A stretch of 64,000 bases of DNA from Henriciella litoralis (GTDB taxonomy: Bacteria; Pseudomonadota; Alphaproteobacteria; Caulobacterales; Hyphomonadaceae). The notes under the pieces were generated by a model. That model saw only the letters and a list, made by a program, of their open reading frames with translations, searched no databases and was not told the DNA's origin. The translations under genes and the position numbers were made by a program. Position 1 is the stretch's first letter, and each line of letters starts with the position of its first letter. Positions 28,901 through 37,400 of the stretch are shown in pieces. The stretch covers positions 1,210,407 to 1,274,406 of the forward strand of contig NZ_NCSS01000006.1 in assembly GCF_002088935.1 (NCBI RefSeq), read 5' to 3'.

Positions 28901-29966
28901 TCAGCCGGCACGCGCCCCCCTTCCCCAGATTTCAAAGCCCACCACATCAGGAGCTTCTTCCGTGAGCCAAACGCCATCTTCCCTCGCCAGTGACGCTGCA
29001 GAACGCATCCACGCCAATATGACGGCAGCTCATGCAGACTACCTCAACGCGCTAAAAGCGGCTCACACGCAGTATCTTTCTGCAACAGCAGCCTTGCTTG
29101 GGCAGGCATCCGTCGCCGCGCCCACAGATGCGCCTGCGCCCCGCCGTGAATATATAGCAGCGCCGCAACCAGCGCCCCAACCTCAGCCGGCACCTCAACC
29201 CCAGCCCGCGCCAACACCGGCACCTGTTGCGCCTAATCCCAACGGCAATGCACACGTCAATACGGCGCAGCCACAGCCGACGCCCACGCCAGCCCCTCGC
29301 CCTGTCGCCGCACCGGCGCCAGCGCCGCAGCCAAGCGTCGCCGCCGTTCAGCCCCCTGCCCCGGCAGCGGCCCCATCTCCCGCTCCTGCCGCTGACTTCA
29401 CAAGTATCGTGACGGCGCTTGTCGCTGAGAAAACCGGCTATCCCGCAGACATGCTCGAAGCGGACATGGATCTCGAAGGCGAACTCGGGGTCGACTCGAT
29501 CAAACAGGTCGAAATCCTGTCTGCCCTGCGCGAAAAAATGCCCAATCTGCCGGAAGTCGAACCGGAGCAGATCGCTGAGCTGCGCACGATCCGCAAGATA
29601 TCCGAATTCCTTTCTCCGGCTGGCGCGGCCGCCGCAGCGTCACCGATTGCGACGGCGCCACCGGCCCCTGTCAGCAATGGAAATGGGAACGGCAACGGTC
29701 ATCACGTGACGACCGCACCTGCCGCGCCGGCACCGCAGCGCGACATGTCAGAGCTGGTGCGCAATCTCATCGCCGACAAGACAGGCTATCCGCCGGAAAT
29801 GCTCGAAGATGACATGGACCTTGAAGGCGAACTCGGCGTCGATTCCATCAAACAGGTCGAAATCCTCTCAGCGCTTCGCGATGCGATGCCAGACCTTCCT
29901 GAAGTCGCGCCAGAACAGATTTCCGAGCTTCGCTCTATCCGGAAGATCGCCGATTTTTTTCGCTAG
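25950..29966 (+). CDS. pfaA: PfaA-like synthase subunit: KS-AT-ACP-ACP (zero-frame product)
   Basis: The 1338-residue protein is an iterative type I synthase. KS domain: residues 10-465 with C210 (DAACASS), H345 (EAHGTGT) and H387 (IGHTKAAAG). Malonyl-type AT: about 570-880 with S675 in GHSFGE and H779 in FHSP. A Pro/Ala/Gln-rich linker spans about 940-1140. Two ACPs carry the phosphopantetheine serines S1183 and S1299 in GVDSIKQ. Canonical PfaA continues into a ketoreductase; here the frame stops at TAG 29964 and the KR lies in the -1 frame directly after (see 29954-30001). GAGGGG precedes the ATG. Two ACPs is at the low end for Pfa synthases, which often have four to nine. Confidence 0.93.
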   Translation: MGNKTGHRGDIAIVGMGAMFPGRGDTLGYWKDIAEGVDTLGPVPASHWLIEDYYDENPRAKDKTYGRRGGFLSPKGFDPLEFGIPPNQIEATDTAQLLSLIVAQQALDEAEAATGGTIDRQRTSCILGVASATELVGHMSGRLQRPAWIKGLRDAGLPESQVQEIADRISSNFSEWKESTFPGLLGNVVAGRIANRMDLGGSNYVTDAACASSLSALHGAIHELRAGDSDLVLAGGVDTLNDILMYMCFSKTPALSPTEDCRPFSAQADGTMLGEGIGILALRRVEDAERDGNRIHAVITGIGSGSDGKATAIYAPLPQGQARALSRAYEQAGYEPRTVELVEAHGTGTKAGDAAEIGGLKLVFAPENDDIEAPWCAIGSVKSQIGHTKAAAGSASMIKTAMALSRKAYPPTIKVDQPSAALAGSPFYVNRDLRPWVRSSDHPRRAAVSSFGFGGSNFHVTLEEYVGEAAVQPARVLPAELVMVSAPDAASLAAAIEGAAKRMVWEEDLAIVASESHQSFDPAATCRAAITAADMAEFETKASKIAGLIRAGTASSAPPPRGTSLSLSPAAPGKLAFLMPGQGSQYVGMGRELALAFPEALAAWDLAASHKKTGKQALHNLAFPPSAFSPEEAVAQADTLTAMENAQPALAAATLATLSILGKAGVQPDTAAGHSFGEIMALHAAGTFDAEDALTLANKRAKLMSKAAAASEGAMLATQASAETLKPIIAAHPDVVIANDNAPTQTVLSGPVDAIEAARVAIEAAGIKARRLPVASAFHSPIVAGAVAPFRKTLEKTDFTKAAFPVFANASGNRYPNAYEKQRDILAKQIESPVRFRDIIESMHADGVTTFVEAGPGTVLTALVGQILPGKADAIALDDKKASGLAACLAGLGKLAVLGHKVDFAALFANMPAPQPRKARSKYAVDLNGANYRKPYPPEGGAAALPAPNPEAPATPEPQPANSEPASMAPPKEPPPKPVASPAAQPARAPLPQISKPTTSGASSVSQTPSSLASDAAERIHANMTAAHADYLNALKAAHTQYLSATAALLGQASVAAPTDAPAPRREYIAAPQPAPQPQPAPQPQPAPTPAPVAPNPNGNAHVNTAQPQPTPTPAPRPVAAPAPAPQPSVAAVQPPAPAAAPSPAPAADFTSIVTALVAEKTGYPADMLEADMDLEGELGVDSIKQVEILSALREKMPNLPEVEPEQIAELRTIRKISEFLSPAGAAAAASPIATAPPAPVSNGNGNGNGHHVTTAPAAPAPQRDMSELVRNLIADKTGYPPEMLEDDMDLEGELGVDSIKQVEILSALRDAMPDLPEVAPEQISELRSIRKIADFFR

Positions 29967-30001
29967 GGGGCGCGCCAGCGCCTGAGCGCGCTGCCCGCCC
30001 C
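29954..30001 (+). promoter_or_regulatory. Candidate programmed -1 ribosomal frameshift site (T TTT TTT slippery run, spacer, hairpin)
   Basis: T29954-T29960 is an in-frame T-TTT-TTT heptamer, which permits re-pairing after a -1 slip. Six bases later, including the zero-frame TAG, comes a hairpin: GGGGCG (29967-29972) pairs with CGCCCC (29996-30001) and encloses AGCGC/GCGCT (29977-29981 with 29988-29992). The -1 frame has no stop from 29960 to the KR ORF end. A slip would make a 1834-residue KS-AT-ACP-ACP-KR protein, the normal PfaA layout. A missed T in the assembly or true phase variation would look the same. Confidence 0.6.
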
Positions 30002-30034
30002 GCATCGCCGCAGGCAGATGCAGATCTTCTGCAA

Positions 30035-31453
30035 ATGCGGACCGTTGCCTATGTCAGCCGCCAGGCCGTTGGACGGGTCACGCCGGGCTTACGCGAAGCC
30101 GGATTGATCGAATATATCGGCAATTATCCTGCCATTGCGCAGGTGGTGGTTCAGGCGATGCTCGAAGCAGGATTCGTCGTCCGGGAGGTCACTCAACCAA
30201 GCGGAAGCGCCGATGCGCTGGTGCTTGGGCATGGCCTCGCCGGCACGTATTCCGACAGCCATACCGGCGCGCTCGCGGCACTGTCGGCTCAAGCCGGACA
30301 GCTTGCAACAAAAGGCGGGACGGTCATTCTCCTGCAAGACACGGGCGGACGCTTCCAACCGGCCGATGAGCGCGCCTGGCGCGGCGGCCTCGCAGGACTC
30401 GCCAGAACGGCCACGCAGGAATTTCCGCTGGCAACAATCCGGCTGATCGATGTGGATTTTGCAGGGCTTGGCACGCGGCCTGCCGCCGACCGCCTTGTCG
30501 AGGAGCTCTTGAGCGGCGGCAATGCCGCCTGCGTTGGCCTGAACGCGAAAGGCCGACTGGTCCCCGACGAGCACCCGGCCTTCTTCCCGCCAAATCAGAC
30601 CGCCCAGTTAACATCATCCGACACCCTGCTGGTGACAGGCGGTGCGCGCGGCGTGACTGCCGATTGCATCATTGAACTGGCGGCGCGCACCAAAGCGGGC
30701 TTCATCCTGCTCGGCCGCTCGGAGATCACGCCATGGCCGCAGGGCCTGCCACAGACCAATGACGAGAAAGAACTAAGAGGCCTGCTCGCCCGCCAGGCCA
30801 GCGCTGAAGGTCGCAAGGTCAAACCAGCTGACCTCAACCGAGACGCGCGCGCCTTGTTGTCGGGCGCTGAAATCCGCGCGACCTTATCCGCCATAGAACA
30901 GGCCGGCGGTCGCGCGCTCTACCTGCCGACAGACGTTGCTGACCCAGCCGCCCTGAAAAGCGCCGTTGACCAGGCCACGCAGCTTTTCGGCCCGATCACC
31001 GGCCTCGTGCATGGCGCGGGCGTCCTTGCAGACAAGCTGATCGCCGAAAAGACGTCCGAACAGGTCGCTCGCGTGTTCGCGCCCAAGATCGATGGTCTCG
31101 CCGCGCTCCTCTCAGTGCTCGACACCAGCACACTGAAGACAATCGCCTTCTTTTCTTCGGTCTCCGCCCGCTACGGCAATGCCGGTCAGGCCGATTACGC
31201 CATGGCGAACGAAATCCTCAACCGCATGGCCTGCTGGCTGAAAGCGAGCCACCCGCAAGCCGGGGTCACCTCAATAAACTGGGGCCCATGGGATGGCGGC
31301 ATGGTCGATGATGGCCTCCGCGCAAAGTTCGCCGAGATGGGCGTGCCCCTGATCCCGCGCGATGCCGGCGCCCGCATCTTCGCCGATGCCGTGATGGCTG
31401 GCAGCAAATGCCCGGTCGAACTGATCGTCGGCGCTGGAATTGCCCATGACTAG
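30035..31453 (+). CDS. Ketoreductase domain of the PfaA-like synthase, in the -1 frame
   Basis: As an independent ORF it begins at ATG 30035 (472 aa), but that ATG has no ribosome site and a small GCAGA/TCTGC hairpin (30020-30032) sits where one would be. The frame is open back through the T7 run at 29960. Residues 1-190 are the structural KR half. From about 197 comes the NADPH fold (LLVTGGARGVTADC), then VHGAGVLADK, and FFSSVSARYGNAGQADYAMAN with catalytic Ser, Y388 and Asn. It reduces 3-oxoacyl-ACP. The stop TAG overlaps the start of the next gene (ATGACTAG), so translation is coupled. Confidence 0.88.
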   Translation: MRTVAYVSRQAVGRVTPGLREAGLIEYIGNYPAIAQVVVQAMLEAGFVVREVTQPSGSADALVLGHGLAGTYSDSHTGALAALSAQAGQLATKGGTVILLQDTGGRFQPADERAWRGGLAGLARTATQEFPLATIRLIDVDFAGLGTRPAADRLVEELLSGGNAACVGLNAKGRLVPDEHPAFFPPNQTAQLTSSDTLLVTGGARGVTADCIIELAARTKAGFILLGRSEITPWPQGLPQTNDEKELRGLLARQASAEGRKVKPADLNRDARALLSGAEIRATLSAIEQAGGRALYLPTDVADPAALKSAVDQATQLFGPITGLVHGAGVLADKLIAEKTSEQVARVFAPKIDGLAALLSVLDTSTLKTIAFFSSVSARYGNAGQADYAMANEILNRMACWLKASHPQAGVTSINWGPWDGGMVDDGLRAKFAEMGVPLIPRDAGARIFADAVMAGSKCPVELIVGAGIAHD

Positions 31454-34400
31454 GCCCCGGTTCGACCCCATCGCAATTGTCGGACGCGGCTGCGTCCTGC
31501 CCGGCGCGCTCAGCCCCGACGCGCTGTGGCAAGCCATTCTCGAGGACCGCGACCTGACGAGCACCGCTCCCGCCGGCAAATGGGGCGTCACCGACGCGGA
31601 ACAGCACCAGCTCGGCTATCGCGGCGGCTTTGTCACTGGTTTCGACAAGGTCTTTGACCCATCCGCCTATGATCTCGACGATATCAACGCCGCCGATCTC
31701 GACCCGGTCTTCCAGTGGTTGCTCCACGCCGGCCGCGAAGCCCTGCTGGACGCTGGCAATCCGTCTGCAAAACGCTCAAAAACCGGCGTCATCGCGGGCA
31801 ATCTTGGCTATCCAAGCCGCGCCCTGTCAGACCTTGCCGCCGACATCTGGATGGATGGCAGCTCCGCCGTCGCCTCCTACAACCGGTACAATACGGGCGG
31901 CCCGGCCCATCTGCTCGCGCGCGCCCTGAAAGCCAAAGGCCCTGCCTTCGCTCTCGACGCCGCCTGCGCCTCGTCGCTCTACGCCATCAAGCTCGCCTGC
32001 GACCGCTTACAGGATGGCAGCCTCGACCTCGTCATCGCCGCCGCCGTCAATGGCGCAGACAATCTCATCCTCCATCAGGGCTTCTCAGCCCTCAATGCGC
32101 TCAGCCCGACCGGCCGCTCCCGGCCCTTCGTCACTGGCGCCGATGGCCTCGTCCCTGCCGAGGGCGCAGCCGCCATCGTTCTCAAACGCCTTGCTGACTG
32201 CACCAAGGATGACCAGATCCACGGCGTCATTCGCGGCATCGGCCTCTCCAATGACGGCCGCCGAAAATCTCTGCTCGCCCCCGATGAGGGCGGACAGGCC
32301 GAAGCGATGCAGGCAGCGTGGGAGATGTCCGGTCTCGATCCCGCGCAGGATATCGGCCTGCTGGAAGCGCATGCCACGGGCACACCCACCGGCGACAAGG
32401 TCGAACTCGCCGCGACTGCCACGCACTTCGAAAACGCCGGAGAGCTTCCAATCGGCTCGCTGAAAGGCAATCTCGGACACCTGATAACCGCCGCCGGCAT
32501 GGCAAGCCTCATCAAGCTGACCTTTGCGATCAATGAAGGCATCATCCCCCCAACGCGGCTCGATGGCGCGCCGCTCAAAGACTTTGACGGCGTCGAAATT
32601 CACCCCGCCAAGCGCACCTCATGGCCAGAGCAAAGACCGCGCATCGCCGCCCTCTCGAATTTCGGTTTCGGCGGCAACAATGCCCACCTCATCGTTTCGA
32701 CGGTGGACGCGGTAAACACCAAACCGAAGAAGACAGAACGCTCCCACAAGCTGTCGCCGGTTTCCATCTGTGCGACCGGCCTGTCACTCGGCCCGGACAG
32801 AGGCGTCGCTGCCGTGCTTCAACGTATCCTGCGCCCACCACGCGCCCCGCGCGGCCCGATGCAGGAAACTCATGCCGATCCTCGTGCGCTGCGAACCCCG
32901 CCGTCAGACCTTGCCTCCGCCCAGGGCCTGCAAGTCGCGCTATGGGATGCTGTCGACGAAGCGCTAGCCCGCCATCCGGTTGAAGACGGCGCAAATGTCG
33001 GTGTCTTCACCGGTTTCTCCTGCGCACCTGAAGCCTCGCTCTGGATGCTGCGCGCCCGCCTTGCGCAAAGGCTTAGGCTTGTGCCGGAGACGCCAACAAC
33101 TCAGGCAGATCGCAACGCCATCGCGCCGCCGCTGAAGCCCGGCGACGTGCTGGGCGCCATGCCAAATGTCTCGGCCAACAGGCTGAATGTGCGCGGCGAC
33201 TGGCGCGCCCTCGGCTTTGCCGTGATGGAAGAGGAGAATTCCGGCCTCCGCGCGCTGGAGCTTGCCATCCGCGCGCTGGATGCTGGCGAAATCGACACCG
33301 CCATTGTCGCGGCTGCGGACCTCTCCAGCGAGCCAGTCCACAGCACCGTGACACAGGAAAAAGGCGGTGACGCGGCCGTCTGTCTCATCCTTCGCCGAAG
33401 CGACGGAAAAGACGACGGCGTCACACTGAAGTCGCTCAAACTGAAAGACAAATCGGCGACCGAGACACTCGTCGAAACCATCTACGGCCGCTCGCATGCC
33501 GCCGGCAGCCTCGCCCTCTTCGCGATCCACACAGAGTTGTTGCGCCGAGGGCTGGCGCTCTATCCGGAAGGCTCTGTGCCACGCCTGCGGAAGTCCGCGC
33601 TGCGCATTGATGCAGGTCATGCGCGGGCAAAACTCAAGGCAAACCCCAAACCTATGCCGGACTTGCTTCGCCCGTCCCCGCTCATCGCCACCTATGCCAG
33701 CGATACGCGCGCCGGACTGATCAAGGCGATGCAGGACGGGCTAGAGGCAAAGAGTGGTGCCGTCCGCCTCGCCATAGTCGCCGACAGCCCAGAAAAATTG
33801 CAGGCGCGCACCGAGGGAGCACTCTCCGCTCTAAACGCGGGTGGCGCCCCGGATGGCGAAGGCGTGCATTTTGGCGAAGGACTACCCGCCGGCGAGCTCG
33901 CTTTCGTCTTCACCGGCGCGGCGGCCGCCTATTCCGGCATGGGCCGCGACCTCTTCGCCGCGGTTCCGAAGCTCGGCTCGATGATGTCGCGCAAGTTTCC
34001 AGAAGCGCGCAATGTCGCCCGCTTGCTGGCGACAGATCTTTCCGGCGCCTATGACCAGTTGCGGGCCACCACCCTCCTCTCGCAGGCCCAGCATATGCTG
34101 CTCACGCGCCTACTCGGCCTCAAACCTTCCGTGGCCATGGGCCTCTCATCTGGCGAAACCAATTCACTCATCGCCTTCGGCGCCTGGCACGATGCCGACA
34201 GCCTGATGGGCACGATCGGCAAGAGCGGCATGTATGACCGCGACCTCGCCGGAAAATTTCGCACGGCTCAAAAAGCCTGGAACGACACCTCACCCGTCAC
34301 GTGGGAAACCTGGCATCTGCAGGCTGACCTCCCCGCCGTCCGCAAGGCAGTCTGGGGCGAACCACGCTGCGATATCACCATCATCTATAGCGCGTCCGAT

Positions 34401-37400
34401 ATCGTCATCTCTGGCGAGAAGTCGGCATGTCAGCGCGTGATGAAGGCGCTCGGCGTTCCCGCCATTCGCGTGCCGCATGATCTCGTGGTGCACACGCCGA
34501 TGATGGCCCCTTATGCCAAGACCTGGCGCAAACTGCATCGCCGCAAGACCAAGGCCCCGAAAGGCGTTCGCTTTTACGCCAACGCCACCGAAGCCGCCTA
34601 TGAGCCGGACGCTGACACAGTGGCCGACATGCTGACCGGGCAAGCGATCAAGGAAGTCAACTTTCCGAAGACGTTGCGGACTGCCTATGCAGATGGCGTA
34701 CGGACGTTCATCGAAATTGGCCCCCGCAACACGCTGACTGGCGCCATTCACGAGACGCTCGGCGAGGACGTGCTGGCCATTGCAAGCGATGAGTTTGGCA
34801 AACCGGCGCTCGCCTCGCTCGCCAATCTTGGCGCCAGACTGTTTGCCGCCGGACACGCGATCAAGGTGGACTGGCTGAAAGAGACGCTCGCCGACGCGTG
34901 CGCGAACGCCATCCCGATGAGATCGTCTCCGCCGGGACAAGTCAGCTTCCCGGCGCATATCACGCCGCCCACACGCCCTCAGCGGCCCGGCAATGCGCGG
35001 CGTACTCTGCCGCAAGCACCTGAAAGACCGCCATCAAACTTCAAGCCTGCGCCAGCGCTCGCCGTCACCGGGCGGCGCCTGCCAGTTGCGCCGGGCACAA
35101 GTTGGACGCCGCCATCCGTGCCGGTGGCCCGATTGGATCGGCCAACACCCTCGCCGGCCAAGCCGCAACCAGCCGCACCGGCCCCGAAGCCCTCTGTATC
35201 TGCAGCCCCGGCAACAACAGCGCGCCCATCAATTCAACCCTTGGAGCGACGCGTCCCGGTCGGACCATCCTTCACCCGCGCAGACATCGAGCACGCCGCC
35301 GCTGGCAATATCTCAGACGTCTTCGGCGAGGCGTTTGCCCCGCAGGACAAATACCGCCGTCAGGTGCGCATGCCGCGCCCGCCAATGCTGCTGTGTGACC
35401 GTATCACCGGCATTGATGCAGACGCGCTGGTGCAAGGCAAAGGCACGATCTGGACCGAGACCGATGTGACCGCTGACTGCTGGGCCGTCTGCGATGGCGT
35501 CATGCGTCCCGGCCCGCTGATTGAGGCCGGTCAGGCCGACCTTGCGCTCATCTCATGGATGGGCGCAGACATGCTCAACTGTTCCGACAGGGTCTATCGC
35601 CTGCTGGGGTGTGAACTGACCTTCCATGAAGGCGGCCTGCCACGCATCGGCGAGACACTGCGTTTCCAGATCAGCATCAAAGGCCATGCCGAGCTTTCGG
35701 GCGTGCGCATGTTCTTCTTCGAATATGACTGCTACGCCGATGACCGGCTGCTCCTGTCGGTGCGCAATGGTCAGGCCGGTTTCTTCACGGATGCCGAACT
35801 TGCCAACTCAAAGGGCGTCCTATGGGACGCGAGCAATGACCCAGCCCCGACAGCCAGCCCGCGCCTCGCCGATACGCCTGCTTCGGCCAAGCGTGCCTTC
35901 ACCGCAGACGAGGTCGCCGCCTTCCGCAAGGGTGATACGTTTGCCTGCTTCGGCGCCGGGTTTGAGCGCGCCGCCCCGCATACGCGCCCTGCCCGCATTC
36001 CTGATGGGCGCCTGGCGCTCTTTGATGAAGTTGTCGCTTTCGACCCTGTGGGGGGCCCATGGGGGCGCGGATATCTGAAGGCGCGCCAGACAGTGCCGAA
36101 CGATGCCTGGTTCTATGACGGCCACTTCCATGAGGACCCATGCATGCCAGGCACCCTCATGGCCGAGGCCGCCGTCCAGGCGCTCGAGTTTCATGTCGCC
36201 GCGCTCGGCCTGACGATTGATCGGGACAGCCACGGCTTTGAGCCTGCGCCCGGCGCGCCCGCCACCTTCTATTGCCGTGGCCAGGTCACGCCTGACGCCG
36301 ACCATGACGTCACTTATGAGGTCTTCATCGATGAAATCATCGACGGTGAAGAACCCATTGTCTTTGCCAGCCTGCTCGCCCGCAGCGATGGCCGCAAAGT
36401 CTTCTACTGCCCCCGCTTTGGTGTTCGGCTGCGCCGACAATGGCCGAAGGCGTCCGGTCGCCAGCAAGTGCCGCACTACGTCAATGATCAATGCGATGTG
36501 CGCGGCGACGAAACCGCCCTGCAGCAATGCGGCTCCGGCGCACCAAGTGCCGCCTTTGGCTCAATGTATGCGCCGTTCGATACGCGCGGCGCTGTCCCGC
36601 GCCTGCCGCAGCAGCCTTATCACATGGTCAGCCGCGTCCTATCCGTGACAGGGCCTGCTGGGAAACAGGAAGCGGGCCTCACAGCCATCGCAGAATATGA
36701 TGTGCCGCCCGATGCCTGGTATTTCGAAGACGGCGCCACGGGCTGCATGCCCTTTTCGGTCCTCACCGAAGTGATCCTCCAGCCCTGCGGCTGGCTCGCC
36801 TCCTATAGCGGCTTTGCCCTCTCAGGTGAGACCCGGTTCCGCAATCTCGATGGCAGCGGAAAGACGGCCCGGCAGGTGCGCCCCGGAGACGGTCTGATCC
36901 GCACGACCACGACGCTGACACGCTGTTCGCGCGTTGGCCCGATGACCATCGTCTTCTTCGAGCTTGAAGCCACGCTTGCCGACGGGACCCCGGTGGTCAG
37001 CCTGCAGACCAGCTTCGGCTTCTTCACCAAGGCCGCATTGGCGTCTCAAGCTGGCCTCAAGTCGACCGACGATGCCCGCGCCTTCCACGATGCGCCGGCG
37101 GACCCGCCAGACGAGTCCGAAACCTGCCTGCCAGTGTCTGCCCGCCGTCTGGACCTCTTCGACGTGATCGACCGGTTTGAACCAACGGGCGGCGAAACCG
37201 GCATGGGCCGCATCCGCGCGCGACAGGCCGTTGACCCGTACGCCTGGTATTTCAAGGCGCACTTCTTCTCTGACCCTGTTCAGCCCGGCTCCCTCGGGCT
37301 TGAGATGCTCGTCCAGCTGCTGGCCCGCGCCGCCGATCTGAAAGGCCTCGCCCATCGCTTCGACGAGCCTGTCTGGGAACCGATTGCCCCGGATGTTGAC

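Noticed and set aside
29967..31453. Calling the ketoreductase a pseudogene fragment
   Set aside because: All KR motifs are intact and the only defect is one frame change at a T run, so a frameshift element or a sequencing slip is more likely.
35820..36527. 235-codon minus-strand ORF inside pfaC
   Set aside because: It is antisense to the FabA-like dehydratase region and has no recognisable protein features.
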